In this document: positions 1 through 9,136 of the stretch, piece by piece | How the letters are laid out: each line of letters starts with the position of its first letter | How positions within the stretch are numbered: the first letter of the stretch is position 1 | Origin: an uncultured bacterium | GTDB taxonomy: Bacteria; Myxococcota_A; Bradymonadia; UBA7976; VGTA01 | Direction of reading: 5' to 3' | Assembly (NCBI GenBank): GCA_943788935.1 | Contig: CALSSE010000004.1 | Coordinates: 1-64,000 of the forward strand | Length of the DNA stretch: 64,000 nt | The notes under the pieces: model-generated | The model's input: the letters and a program-made list of their open reading frames with translations, nothing else | What the model was told of the DNA's origin: nothing | The model's database searches: none | Translations under genes and position numbers: made by a program

Positions 1-105
1 CGATGTCATTTGACTTATGTCTTTGACCAGAGATCTATTCAGGGACATATCCTGCGACGTTTGAGTGAGCTATGGCTCATTAGTGCGTATGAATTCGATT
101 CATAA
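1..105 (+). CDS. 3' end of a gene cut by the window edge
   Basis: Only frame 1 stays open from the window edge to a TAA at 103-105; the other two plus-strand frames stop within the first 25 bases. The 34 visible residues (ending LWLISAYEFDS) are too few to recognise a family. The stop lies 30 bp before the GTG of the next gene on the same strand, which has its own Shine-Dalgarno sequence, so the two may be co-transcribed. That it is coding is an inference from the open frame and spacing. Confidence 0.45.
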   Translation, partial: RCHLTYVFDQRSIQGHILRRLSELWLISAYEFDS

Positions 106-135
106 GTAAAAGCACACATCAAACTGGAGGATAAT

Positions 136-1029
136 GTGTCTGATCAGAACCATATATCCGAGCAACGCTACACAGACTTCGCTTCCTTCTTCTTAAATCA
201 TCGATCAAGACAGCTGATCGAGAGGACGTTAGTGGTATTTGGTGTCGGGCTCTTCACCGTTCACTTGCTCCTCTATGCACTTCATTCTATAAATCTCTTT
301 CCGGTACCTCTCCCGCCTAATCTCTTTAGCCATCCCCTGAACACTCTCTATACTCCTTTCTCAGTGATATTGATCGCTGAGGTATATCTCTTGGTATACT
401 ATCTACCCACATCATTTACCCGTTCAGTGGGTAAACAGCTCGAGATCGTATGCTTAATCGAGATTCGCTCTGTATTTAAGTATGTGTATGAGACGGAATA
501 TACTAATCAGTGGCCATGGGAGACCCCTTACTTCTTACATACTGTCTCAGCGGTAGGCTTAGCGGTTTGTTTGGTCTTGTTTTATAGATTAAGACCACGA
601 AGGGAGGCGAGGTTAGAGGAGAATGAACTCACTAGCTATGTTGGCTTGAAACGGACGGTAGCGGCGATTCTTGCTGTGTATCTCACCGCCCTCGCCGTCT
701 ATTCATTTAGTGGTTGGTGCCTTGACGTCTTGTCATTTCTTTCGGACCCTAGCTACCAAATCAAAGATCCTAATTCCATTTTTTATGGTGACTTCTTTAC
801 TGCTCTTATCCTCATCGACGTGCTGCTTCTCTTAATCTCGCTATGGTATATCGATGACTTTGGGGTCACACTTCGCAATTGTGGTTTTGTGATTTCAACG
901 ATCATCCTCCGCCTCTCTCTCTCAATGGATGGGTGGCATGCGGTCGCTCACGCGTGGTTCGCTGGTCTCCTCGCGGTGACCATGCTCCTCCTCCAACAAG
1001 GATTAAAGTGGCGTAAATATGAGATGTAG
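136..1029 (+). CDS. Polytopic membrane protein of unknown function
   Basis: I do not recognise this 297-residue protein. It shows six or seven hydrophobic stretches long enough to cross the membrane, at roughly residues 28-50, 71-91, 131-152, 173-195, 219-240, 246-264 and 268-290, with a charged loop (RLRPRREARLEENE) near 150-165. The start is GTG at 136, chosen because GGAGG lies five bases upstream and there is no better start nearby. It sits 30 bp after a gene cut by the window edge and ends four bases before the convergent lipoprotein gene. No catalytic motif was seen, so no function is proposed beyond an inner-membrane location. Confidence 0.75.
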   Translation: MSDQNHISEQRYTDFASFFLNHRSRQLIERTLVVFGVGLFTVHLLLYALHSINLFPVPLPPNLFSHPLNTLYTPFSVILIAEVYLLVYYLPTSFTRSVGKQLEIVCLIEIRSVFKYVYETEYTNQWPWETPYFLHTVSAVGLAVCLVLFYRLRPRREARLEENELTSYVGLKRTVAAILAVYLTALAVYSFSGWCLDVLSFLSDPSYQIKDPNSIFYGDFFTALILIDVLLLLISLWYIDDFGVTLRNCGFVISTIILRLSLSMDGWHAVAHAWFAGLLAVTMLLLQQGLKWRKYEM

Positions 1030-1033
1030 AGAG

Positions 1034-3295
1034 CTACTCTTCGAGACACCATAAGTTATTCTCGAACAGAGGCTCAGCGGCGCCAACGAACAAGATAGTC
1101 GACTCTTGGGGAGTGCAGTGTCCAGTGATATAATTATGTTTAAGTAGGAGGTCGGTGGTGTCCTCATGACTGAGACTAAACGGCTTGAGCTGAGCCTCAC
1201 CAAAGTCATTACGCTCGGCGATGATGTGACGCGCCCCAAAGACAGCGGCGAGGTGTGTGCCATTCTCAGAAAGTGTGTTAGAGCGAATAAAACCAAATTC
1301 GGTATAATCGGAAACAGAAATTCCAATCCCACACTCTGAAATTTGACTGAGTTGAACATGATGTCGCGGCCCATCATTGCAATGGACTGTACGACCTCCA
1401 CCACCGATAATGACTCCTAGAGAACTCTCGGCGAGGATTACTCCTCTGATGAGAGTGTCTCGTGAGGCTTCTCCATGGACATCTAAGAGCGCTTGATTCA
1501 TATGAGAGAAGCGTCCCCCGAGAACTTGACTATCAGAGCTTCCAAAGTCGATGACGACCCCATGTCGAGCGCGCTCTACCTCGAGGTCGATAATCATAGT
1601 GCGACTCGCTCCGATCAAGTGGACTCCATAACCTTGTCCTCCACTTCCATAGGCAGAAGGATATGACATCTGGCAGTCGGAGACCACGCTCTCTAGGCTG
1701 TCTCGTATCTCATAGGTGAACTTTCCAAAGCCGGTTGCGGAGAGATCGGTGAGCTTTAATCCACTAGTGAATAAGCCCAACACTCCTCCATCATCAATGA
1801 CTTCAGGGTTGGCGCAGCTCGCCTGCCGATACCCATTGGTGATCGATTCTGGACAATCTGCCTGGAGGTGAATGTTTGTCAGCTGGACGTCGGTGAGTAG
1901 CTCGACAAAAGAGAGCGCGGGCCTAGCCTCGAGGGGGAGATCAAGATTGATCGCTCGGTCGAGGGTGAGCAGGGTACTGTCCGCCTCTACATTAATCTCT
2001 AAAACACGAAAGAGCTGCCGCTGATGACGCTGCTGTCGTTCTACGTCTCTCCCATTGATACATACTGGAGGGACTTCTCCAAAATCATCAGCGCTCAAGC
2101 GTACCCACTCGCTAGCGCTGCTCACCTCACCCGCTACTCTGACCCGACGCTGACCAGCGCTGACCGCTTCACTGATGATTAGATTTGAGCCGCCTACTCC
2201 TCCTCCCCTAAACTGAAATGCCCAGCTTTGACCGATGCCCACTTGAGGCGACCATCTCCAAGTAGTAGGTTCTCCTCTCCCCTTGATCTCTACTTGGGGG
2301 CGGCGGATAACGACCGGGTTCGTCGCTTGATAGTGTTGGCTAAGGAGCTCTATCACTAGCGGGCCGGGGGACGCCTCATCGATCACTCTTTGTAAGGAGG
2401 TACCGTCATCACAGCTTGGCTCTGAAGAACAACTTGAATAAGGGATAACCTCTACTTCAAGCTCGTTCTCCTCCTCTTGCTCATCGAGAGATGGCTCTAG
2501 ATCCACAGCCTGTGCGCCGCGAATTAAGACTTCGCTGAGGACTAAGCCCCCTTCTCTTGATCGTAAGGTGAGCTCAGTGATCGGGGAAGTGATCGACCAT
2601 GAGAAGACCGGTGGGGGGGCAGAGTTACCAAATAAGCGTTCTCGATCTTCTGTTCTATAGGCATGACTCTCTAAATCCCACTCTTGGTAGGGGACCCGCG
2701 CTACGTGGAAATCGAACCTCCCATCACCCCAAACTTGGGATAGTCGTTCCTGCTCATTGAGCTTCACAGAGATCTCGCCATCTTCAAATCGCCACACTTG
2801 ACCTCTGACCATGAGGGTGATGATCGCCTCCAAAGGGATTACGCTTGAGTCTATTTCCCAGCTCACTGTCGCCCCAGCGTCTAGTAATATTCTTTGATTA
2901 TCGAGCCACGTATATTCACCAGCGAGTTCAGCTTCCGTCACAGAGAGCAGCAGGTAACGCGCTGTCATATCTGTAGGCGGCATTGGAACCGCTCCGTCCA
3001 TTGAGTCAAGTGAGACGCTCTGATCTGTGAGTTCTTGATCTGTGAGTTCTTGATCTGTGAGTTCTTGATCGAATGAACTCTCTTCCAACCCTCCTTGATC
3101 GGAGCCGATTTGAAGATCAAGAGAGGGCGATTGATCGCTCAACTCAGCGCCCTGATCTTTCTCTATCGAAAGGGGAGATAAGTCTTCACAGCCGAGAGCA
3201 AAACCGAGAATAACCATGAGCTTTAACAACGACTCATATGTAGCGACCGGTGAGTAAAGAACAGCGTTAGGGGAGGGAGTTTTGTGTTGAATCAT
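1034..3295 (-). CDS. Lipoprotein with a probable right-handed beta-helix domain
   Basis: This 753-residue protein starts with a long N-region and a hydrophobic segment ending in the lipobox-like LGFALGC, with Cys36 as the likely lipidated residue. A spacer rich in Asp, Gln and Ser follows and contains three copies of DQELT. Residues from about 300 to the end show the pattern of a right-handed parallel beta-helix: repeated short strands with turns such as GLKLTDLSATGF, HGVVIDFGSSDSQVLGG and LAAVFGARHIIAERNDFG. Such folds occur in pectate lyases and in many myxobacterial surface proteins, but no lyase active site is obvious, so the role is open. The ATG at 3295 is preceded by AGGAG at good spacing. 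Several paired cysteines suggest disulfides outside the cytoplasm. Confidence 0.7.
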   Translation of the reverse strand: MIQHKTPSPNAVLYSPVATYESLLKLMVILGFALGCEDLSPLSIEKDQGAELSDQSPSLDLQIGSDQGGLEESSFDQELTDQELTDQELTDQSVSLDSMDGAVPMPPTDMTARYLLLSVTEAELAGEYTWLDNQRILLDAGATVSWEIDSSVIPLEAIITLMVRGQVWRFEDGEISVKLNEQERLSQVWGDGRFDFHVARVPYQEWDLESHAYRTEDRERLFGNSAPPPVFSWSITSPITELTLRSREGGLVLSEVLIRGAQAVDLEPSLDEQEEENELEVEVIPYSSCSSEPSCDDGTSLQRVIDEASPGPLVIELLSQHYQATNPVVIRRPQVEIKGRGEPTTWRWSPQVGIGQSWAFQFRGGGVGGSNLIISEAVSAGQRRVRVAGEVSSASEWVRLSADDFGEVPPVCINGRDVERQQRHQRQLFRVLEINVEADSTLLTLDRAINLDLPLEARPALSFVELLTDVQLTNIHLQADCPESITNGYRQASCANPEVIDDGGVLGLFTSGLKLTDLSATGFGKFTYEIRDSLESVVSDCQMSYPSAYGSGGQGYGVHLIGASRTMIIDLEVERARHGVVIDFGSSDSQVLGGRFSHMNQALLDVHGEASRDTLIRGVILAESSLGVIIGGGGRTVHCNDGPRHHVQLSQISECGIGISVSDYTEFGFIRSNTLSENGTHLAAVFGARHIIAERNDFGEAQLKPFSLSHEDTTDLLLKHNYITGHCTPQESTILFVGAAEPLFENNLWCLEE

Positions 3296-3368
3296 GAAGT
3301 ATACTCCTGCTGTCTCACCACGCAGAGGTTGAGTTAGGTCTCTCTAGTATTGAATCACTGAGATCTAC

Positions 3369-5171
3369 TTAATTACCAAGATATAACCCACTACCCACAG
3401 CCCGCTCGCCGCTATGACTTAGGTTCGAGCTATCGGAGGGAAAGTTAACGATATGATTGAGCCAGCAATCGCGGATCACCAAGGTGCTTGACCCCCCTCC
3501 ATCCAGTCCCATCGCTTCGCTAAAGTTGAGCTCTTCAGAGAGTAGCTGTGCCCACTGCATATTAAAGAGGCCAGCGCTGAGCCGATTTCTCCCATCAGCG
3601 ACCGCAAAAACTAACTGTCCAGTGTTCGTGTGACCCATCGCGCTTCGCGGTTGGTCGCTCCAGTCGGTGCTAGAGTAGACCTGTTCACCCTCTCTGACCT
3701 CTACCGCGACCTCTCCATTAATAATCAGGCTAGGGTAACCACCTACACCTTGAAAAACCTCCGGCCAATCGGTGAGGTAAGGGAGCCAGCGTACCGATAG
3801 ATTTCCCGCTTGGTCCCAGCCGAAGGTGCGCTGTTCAAACATTGTTGTCCCATTACGAGTGATGGTGACGCCTTGGTCTTTGAGAAAGTCTGTGGGAGCG
3901 CAACGTTGTCCACTGTTGAAGTAATTAGCGTTAATACCGATGAAGGCTCCTTCACCATCGAGGGCGGACGCGACCGTTTCGCAACCATTATGTCGGCGAG
4001 CGGAGACTTCATAACCGGGGTCAGCGATGAGGAGATGAACGAGGCGTCTCGCTCCATCATAGTCACCGAGATAACGTCGAAGGTTAACCCCCTCAGCGAT
4101 AGGAGCTTCTGTCCATTGATCATAGGGTAACCACTCAAAAGCGATGTCAAACGCTCCCTCGAATTCTATCCCGCTGAGGTTGGTCCAAGAGTCGGCAACG
4201 ATCTGATAGGTACCCGCAGGTAAGTCATCATATTCTATGAGGCGGTCATCACGATCTAGGCAACCGCTGACCAAACCATTAGCGTCAACGCTTGGATTAT
4301 GGAGGAGGTGTAGGTCGATATCGACCCCGGCCTCATCTCTGACCTCTGCTCTAAAGTAACCTGGAGAGGGGAGAGTAAACTCGTAGATGACCTCTCTCCC
4401 AAATTCCCGTCGATCTGCGGCGCAGTCGTAGGTGTTATAGAGGTCCTGCGTTGATTGACTAGTGTTATGGCGGTCGACGAAGGGAGAGTAGGTAGCGACG
4501 ATTGGATCAGCGTTAGTGCCTACCGCCCTCTGCACATCGGCCCCTAGACCACATAGATTATAACCTATGAGGTCAGCAGGCGGAGATACACTACCGGCGA
4601 TCATCTCACCGGCGATCATCTCACCGGCGATCATCTCACCGGCGATCATCTCACCGGCGATCATCTCACCGGCGATCATCTCACCGGCGATCATCGCACC
4701 GGCGATCATCTCACCGGCGATCATCTCACCGGCGATCATCTCACCGGCGATCATCTCACCGGCGATCATCTCACCGGCGATCATCGCACCGGCGGTCATC
4801 TCACCGGCGATCATCGCACCGGCCACCATCTCACCAGCCATGATCTCACCAGCCATGATCTCACCGGCGATCATCTCACCGGCCACCATCTCACCAGCCA
4901 TGATCTCACCAGCCATGATCTCGCCAGCCATGATCTCACCAGCCATGATCTCGCCAGCCATGATCTCGCCAGCCATGATCTCGCCGGCTGATTCACCGGC
5001 GAGCTCTGATCCATCTGCCTGGGTAGAGGATGACGGGTCTACCACAGCGCAAGCGCTGCAGAAGAGAGCGACTATAAAGAACGTAGTTATATGAAGATTA
5101 GCGAAGGAGGGCGCTTCATCTGTCAGATGATTACGCTCATACCTGTACCAACACTTGTGCCCATGAGACAT
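3369..5171 (-). CDS. Lipoprotein: pentapeptide-repeat spacer, PPC-like domain and phosphodiester glycosidase (NAGPA/DUF2233) domain
   Basis: The 600-residue product has a signal peptide ending near Cys41 (FCSAC, an atypical lipobox). Next comes a spacer of 26 five-residue units (AGEIM, AGEMI and variants) covering about residues 62-191. Residues ~200-340 look like a PPC-type beta-sandwich (DIDLHLLHN, LPAGTYQIVADSW). Residues ~345-600 match the NAGPA/DUF2233 phosphodiester glycosidase fold: IGINANYFN, RSAMGHTNTGQLVFAVADGR, LDGGGSSTL and a terminal GERAVGSGLYL. Family members cleave or bind sugar phosphodiesters such as exopolysaccharide or wall-linked groups; the substrate here is unknown. The ATG at 5171 has GGAG eight bases upstream. 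The architecture suggests an enzyme held away from the outer membrane on a variable stalk, which is inference. Confidence 0.8.
   Translation of the reverse strand: MSHGHKCWYRYERNHLTDEAPSFANLHITTFFIVALFCSACAVVDPSSSTQADGSELAGESAGEIMAGEIMAGEIMAGEIMAGEIMAGEIMAGEMVAGEMIAGEIMAGEIMAGEMVAGAMIAGEMTAGAMIAGEMIAGEMIAGEMIAGEMIAGEMIAGAMIAGEMIAGEMIAGEMIAGEMIAGEMIAGEMIAGSVSPPADLIGYNLCGLGADVQRAVGTNADPIVATYSPFVDRHNTSQSTQDLYNTYDCAADRREFGREVIYEFTLPSPGYFRAEVRDEAGVDIDLHLLHNPSVDANGLVSGCLDRDDRLIEYDDLPAGTYQIVADSWTNLSGIEFEGAFDIAFEWLPYDQWTEAPIAEGVNLRRYLGDYDGARRLVHLLIADPGYEVSARRHNGCETVASALDGEGAFIGINANYFNSGQRCAPTDFLKDQGVTITRNGTTMFEQRTFGWDQAGNLSVRWLPYLTDWPEVFQGVGGYPSLIINGEVAVEVREGEQVYSSTDWSDQPRSAMGHTNTGQLVFAVADGRNRLSAGLFNMQWAQLLSEELNFSEAMGLDGGGSSTLVIRDCWLNHIVNFPSDSSNLSHSGERAVGSGLYLGN
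4599..4988 (-). repeat. 26 tandem 15-bp units encoding AGE(I/M)(M/I) pentapeptides
   Basis: The array is wholly in frame within the phosphodiester glycosidase gene. Units differ at a few positions (AGEIM, AGEMI, AGEMV, AGAMI, AGEMT). Two sub-families are arranged in blocks, as expected from repeated unequal crossing-over or slippage. The plus strand is also open across the array, which is a by-product of the repeat. Confidence 0.95.
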
Positions 5172-5291
5172 GATCGATACTCCGAGTCCATCAAGAAGAG
5201 CCTATTTTAGAGGAAATAATATAGGGTGAACGACACCTTAACACACCTCTCTTGATCCTCTCGACCCGAGATTTAGATCATTGACTCCAGA

Positions 5292-6647
5292 TCATTGACT
5301 CCATAGCGTCCGATATCGTCCTTGAGAATCGTAACGCTCTGCTTGGCCTCTAGTATTAAACTTTCGTTGAGGGCGAGGATCATTTCCAACGCCGGCGATA
5401 TAGGCCCAGTTTCCCCAGTTACTCGCTGGGTCATAGTCAATGAGCTGAGCTTCAAAATAGCCCGCCCCCATGCGCCAATCGAGGTTGAGGTCATGCACCA
5501 AGTAGCTGGCGACATTCTGTCGTCCTCGATTGCTCATAAAGCCTGTCGCGTTCAACTCCTTCATGTTAGCGTCGACAAAGTCATCGCCGGTGAGTCCTCT
5601 TGACCATCGCTCAAAAGCTCTGGCGTTCTCATAGCTCTTTTTAGGTCTCGAACGACCTAGGTCTGCGCTAAGCCCACCTAACTTAAAGAGTGAAGAGCCG
5701 TAGAGGAGGGCGACCCATTGGAAATACTCGCGCCATAAGAGTTCGAAGCGCACCCAATAGGTGGAGTCGTTAGCGATTCGCTCATCTTCGTAGCGAAGCA
5801 CCTCCCACCACACCCAACGAGGGGAGAGCGCGCCTACAGAGAGCCACGCTGAAAACTTGGTAGAATAATCCGCTCCGATGAGGCCATTGCGTGTGTCTTT
5901 ATATCGCTCTACGTGACCCTTGCTCCAGCAGTAGTCGTGTACTCTCGCTTCTCCTGCTTCCGCTCCCCCAGCCAAGAGAATCGCTGCTCGTTCATCACGG
6001 AGCCCATGGGCTTGGAGCCGCTCACTCCACCTGCTCCACAACGAGGAGAGCTGACATTGAGGTTCTCCGCTGTCTAGAGCCCATCGTAACTGCGGCGCTA
6101 GTACCTGCGGAGGAACAAGGGGCTCGGTGACGTTAGCAGATCGCTCTACTTTTTTACGAAATTGAGTGTAGACGTCAGGGAGATCTCCGAGAGAAAAGGG
6201 GAGCTGTCGCTGTGTATAGAGGGTATGCGTCCAGTAAAGAGAGAGAGGACAGACATCTTTGAGTTGCTCTCTGATCAGCAACTCTTGCTCACACTCTTCA
6301 TCAGTCACATGACGACTAGCGAAGGCTCGTTGCGCATTGACTCGCTTTATTAACGCGGGGAGAGCGTCTCGGGGATCGTCTTCCAAGACCAAGAGCTCTA
6401 TGTTTAATGCTCTGAGGTCCTGCTTATGCGCTTTAAGAGTCTCGAGAAGGAACATCGCTCGATAGACGCCCATGCGCTCTTGCCCAAAGCGGTCGGCACC
6501 AGTAAGCCTCGGCTCAAAAAAATAGACAGCGAGTAGCGGGCGCTGATGGTGAGCGGCGTCCTTGACTGCTTCGGTGAGCGTCTGCTGATCTCGGACGCGG
6601 AGGTCGTGTCGAAACCAAATGAGACTACACCCATTAGAGAGGTTCAC
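5292..6647 (-). CDS. DASH-type cryptochrome / deoxyribodipyrimidine photolyase
   Basis: This 451-residue flavoprotein opens with the photolyase antenna-domain signature SLIWFRHDLRVRDQQTL and ends with the FAD-binding helical domain: MKELNATGFMSNRGRQNVAS, DPASNWGNWAYIAGVGND and RKFNTRGQAERYD. The YIAGVGNDPR stretch is typical of the CRY-DASH branch, whose members repair cyclobutane pyrimidine dimers in single-stranded or looped DNA using blue light and a folate antenna. The start is a GTG at 6647, three bases after the stop of the small DUF6435 gene, so translation is probably coupled. Length and motifs look intact. A true signalling cryptochrome role cannot be excluded from sequence. Confidence 0.92.
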   Translation of the reverse strand: MNLSNGCSLIWFRHDLRVRDQQTLTEAVKDAAHHQRPLLAVYFFEPRLTGADRFGQERMGVYRAMFLLETLKAHKQDLRALNIELLVLEDDPRDALPALIKRVNAQRAFASRHVTDEECEQELLIREQLKDVCPLSLYWTHTLYTQRQLPFSLGDLPDVYTQFRKKVERSANVTEPLVPPQVLAPQLRWALDSGEPQCQLSSLWSRWSERLQAHGLRDERAAILLAGGAEAGEARVHDYCWSKGHVERYKDTRNGLIGADYSTKFSAWLSVGALSPRWVWWEVLRYEDERIANDSTYWVRFELLWREYFQWVALLYGSSLFKLGGLSADLGRSRPKKSYENARAFERWSRGLTGDDFVDANMKELNATGFMSNRGRQNVASYLVHDLNLDWRMGAGYFEAQLIDYDPASNWGNWAYIAGVGNDPRPQRKFNTRGQAERYDSQGRYRTLWSQ

Positions 6648-6650
6648 GAT

Positions 6651-6815
6651 TTAAGTGCTCGCCTTGAGCTTACTCTCAAGGGTGTCGATCTCAGCCATAA
6701 TCTCGCCGTACTCTTTGATCTTACCATTACGTTGGAGTCTGACGCTCTCTTCATACTTCGATCTAATTTGGGCTTTTAGTTTACGTTGCGGATCTTTTTT
6801 AAGAAAACCAAACAT
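6651..6815 (-). CDS. Small DUF6435-family protein
   Basis: A 54-residue reading frame begins MFGFLKKDPQRKLKAQI and ends DTLESKLKAST. The MFxFxKxDPxxKL start followed by a charged helix with QRNGKIKEYGEIMAEI is the pattern of the short DUF6435 family. It has a strong ribosome site (AGAGGAG, eight bases before the ATG). It lies three bases upstream of the DASH-type photolyase, on the same strand, so the two should be one operon. No enzymatic motif is present; the highly charged coiled-coil-like helix suggests a small cytosolic helper. Family function is unknown, and a link to photolyase is inference from position. Confidence 0.82.
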   Translation of the reverse strand: MFGFLKKDPQRKLKAQIRSKYEESVRLQRNGKIKEYGEIMAEIDTLESKLKAST

Positions 6816-6921
6816 GGGTAACGCTCCTCTGTAGACTCGCTCTTTGTTTGAGCGGTGGCTGTGTTCCTACTAAAGATGAGTCACGAGCACGGAATGGTGC
6901 AAAAATAGATTGAAAGCGTTA

Positions 6922-8118
6922 TTAATGACCGCTTTTATAACGCTCGATTAGCTTCAGTAGCTTAATATATTTCCACTCTCGATCGCTGAGAGCGCTCTTA
7001 CTATAATGGTCGCTTGGTCGGAATAAAATACCGAGTCGATGCTTCATCTCATCCTGATCGAAGTGATAAAAAGTCGCTGATTGATAGTCTCTCTTCATCT
7101 TGAGTAGGGGAGTGGGGTTTTGATAGCGATATAGGGTTTGGGTGAGCCGCTGGTTTTTGAAGTGATACCCATAACGAGCGAAGGGGATGTTACGACAGAG
7201 CTTGAGGTTATCGGGGCTGAGGGAGAGGGCTTGCTTGAGCGCGCTATCCGCTCTCAATGGCTTGGCTATAGGATCAGCGGTATGAATCTTCAGCTCTTTG
7301 AGGAGATCGTCTAATGAGTGATAGTAGGAGAGAAAGTCAGGGCAAGAGAAGACTTGAGTCATCTCGTAATCGAAGACCAAGCTCAAGTCGCGTTGAGGGG
7401 TCCAATTGTCTTGGGTAAAGCGTACGGTGCTTAGACCCTTCTCGCTCTCATAGTTTACTAGCAGGTAGCCCTCAGGGTAATGTAAGCCCATGGGTCGCTT
7501 TAAGACGCTCACCGTAAAGCTCGCTTTGCCGATAGGCGCCCCCCACAGCGCTCCGGTCTTGGTCACATAATCAAAGCGGAGCTCGCCCTCTACTGAGCTA
7601 GAAATCCCCATTTGATAGCGATGCTTGATTACAAGTCGCTCTTTAGCGTTGAAGTGAATATTAAAAAGATGAACTCGACCGAGACTCTCGCTCCATCCGC
7701 TCTGCGCTCCGAGACTCTCAGTTCGCATCTTAACGGGTACACCCTTCACCGTGGTCTGAATCCCTCGGAAGGTGGTGTTATCATTGGAGGGACTCGAGCA
7801 CTCGCCGTTACATAAGCGCTCGGGGAAGCCCATGGTGAGGTCTTGAGTAACCTCGGTGGGGTTATGGAAGACATAGGTCGCCTCTACGACCCACAGCGAG
7901 CCTACCTCTTTGAAACGAGTCTCCACCGCTCGTATATCCTCAGAGACCATCACTACTTGATGGTTTTTGAGCGGTCTTAAATCGGCCCCAACGCCTCCAA
8001 AACTGGCGTCATTTCCCCATGAAGAGGAGAGGGGAAGGATCAGAGAGAGGAAGAGGTTGAAGAGGGTTAGATTGAAGAGTTGTCCTAGGTTAGGCTGATG
8101 AGAGGTACTAAGCGGCAT
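6922..8118 (-). CDS. DUF4424-like exported protein
   Basis: The 398-residue product carries a signal peptide (LFLSLILPLSSSWGND) followed by NDASFGGVGADLRPL and VVMVSEDIRAVETRF. It then has a beta-rich region with YVFHNPTEVTQDLTMGFPE, resembling the start of DUF4424 proteins, which are periplasmic beta-rich proteins of unknown role. Two cysteines in the LCNGECSS segment could form a disulfide. The C-terminal quarter is more basic and helical (about residues 290-398). The gene ends 106 bp upstream of the DUF6435-photolyase operon on the same strand. The family call rests on pattern memory of the N-terminal half. Confidence 0.6.
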   Translation of the reverse strand: MPLSTSHQPNLGQLFNLTLFNLFLSLILPLSSSWGNDASFGGVGADLRPLKNHQVVMVSEDIRAVETRFKEVGSLWVVEATYVFHNPTEVTQDLTMGFPERLCNGECSSPSNDNTTFRGIQTTVKGVPVKMRTESLGAQSGWSESLGRVHLFNIHFNAKERLVIKHRYQMGISSSVEGELRFDYVTKTGALWGAPIGKASFTVSVLKRPMGLHYPEGYLLVNYESEKGLSTVRFTQDNWTPQRDLSLVFDYEMTQVFSCPDFLSYYHSLDDLLKELKIHTADPIAKPLRADSALKQALSLSPDNLKLCRNIPFARYGYHFKNQRLTQTLYRYQNPTPLLKMKRDYQSATFYHFDQDEMKHRLGILFRPSDHYSKSALSDREWKYIKLLKLIERYKSGH

Positions 8119-8190
8119 GTCTATGAGTCCCTTCTTGTGTAAATGGACTTAAGGTGGGCATTGAGAGCGCTCTCTCAGCGCCGCAGGTTT

Positions 8191-8910
8191 TCAGCACGGG
8201 GTGAGCGCGAAGACCTCAACGTCTACCCCTGGCGAATAATGAGTATAGAGGGGGAGCGTCTCCTCAAAGATGAGTTGGCTGTGATCGCTGAGACCCTGAG
8301 TGACGGATAAAATCTCTACTTCACAAATGGGGTACGGCGTATGGTGTACTTGACCCCGCCAGAGGAGACCTCGACGCTCAGTGAAGAGTAGATAGCGCTC
8401 TAAGAGAAAGAAGTCGAGACTCGCTGGTTCAGGGGCGGGGAGGGGCTCTCCAATACGATACTCGACACTTAAATCAGGTTCAGAGGAGCGAGGGCGTTGA
8501 GTCGTGTAGAGGCGGCGTTGATCTGGGCCGGTGAGGCTCATCTCGGCATAGAAGTAGGGGAGACTCCACCCTAGACGCGCTACCCATACCGCGATCCGAG
8601 ACGCCGCCTCCAAGGAGAAGAAGTAGACGCCCGGCTCACCATCACGAATGACATAGGTCCGGAGATTGGTCTCTAGGAAGTTAAAGGCCAAGAGCTCAGG
8701 TGACCACCTAGGCTTCACCCCTTCCATGCGAAAGGGTACGATGCCCACCAGCGCTTGTCCCTCGAAGAGATCAAGGGTTAAGCCTGAGGGCAAAAGGGAG
8801 CTTAAGCGCTCAGGTCTGACCGCCCAGTGTAGAAAGAGCAGCTCTCGCCAGCGTTGAGAGCCGCTGGCTGAGCCTTCAGGCCTAAGTCGGGCTGAGAGGC
8901 GGTCAATCAT
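8191..8910 (-). CDS. DUF2071 (YqjF-like) family protein
   Basis: At 239 residues this matches the usual length of DUF2071 proteins. Supporting segments are the N-terminal FLHWAVRPERLSSLLPSGL, VGIVPFRMEGVKPR, FNFLETNLRTYV, and the middle GVYFFSLEAASRIAVWVARL. These are the family's characteristic pieces, including the conserved NxRTYV and GVYFxSL motifs. The family is a beta-barrel fold related to acetoacetate decarboxylase-like proteins; no activity is established that I can name. It looks cytosolic, with no signal peptide. It lies 72 bp upstream of the DUF4424-like gene on the same strand and may share its transcript. Confidence 0.82.
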   Translation of the reverse strand: MIDRLSARLRPEGSASGSQRWRELLFLHWAVRPERLSSLLPSGLTLDLFEGQALVGIVPFRMEGVKPRWSPELLAFNFLETNLRTYVIRDGEPGVYFFSLEAASRIAVWVARLGWSLPYFYAEMSLTGPDQRRLYTTQRPRSSEPDLSVEYRIGEPLPAPEPASLDFFLLERYLLFTERRGLLWRGQVHHTPYPICEVEILSVTQGLSDHSQLIFEETLPLYTHYSPGVDVEVFALTPC

Positions 8911-8933
8911 ATCGCCGCTGTTTCATGTCGCAT

Positions 8934-8989
8934 GTGTCTCATCACTGGTGTCTCATCACTGGTGTCTCATTACAGGTGTCTCATTACAT
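8934..8989. repeat. Four tandem 14-bp units upstream of the DUF2071 gene
   Basis: Unit GTGTCTCATCACTG is repeated four times; the last two copies read GTGTCTCATTACAG and GTGTCTCATTACAT. The array starts 23 bp upstream of the DUF2071 start, in the gap shared with the divergent symporter gene, so it could lie in the leader or promoter of the minus-strand gene. Confidence 0.9.
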
Positions 8990-9136
8990 CTATGTAGATA
9001 AAAAGTAATGATTTTGATGCGTAGATGATGGTGTTTTTAGTTGAACGCTATTGTGTGTTAAGTTGAATCGCTTGGCAAGCGTCACGCCGCGTTTTATTTG
9101 TTCTAATAGCCCCTATCTTCATCAGGAGATCTCTCT

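Noticed and set aside
4567..5094. Long plus-strand open frame reading SPAII repeats
   Set aside because: It is the antisense of the AGEIM array; a repeat with no stop in any frame stays open on both strands. It has no ribosome site or recognisable protein.
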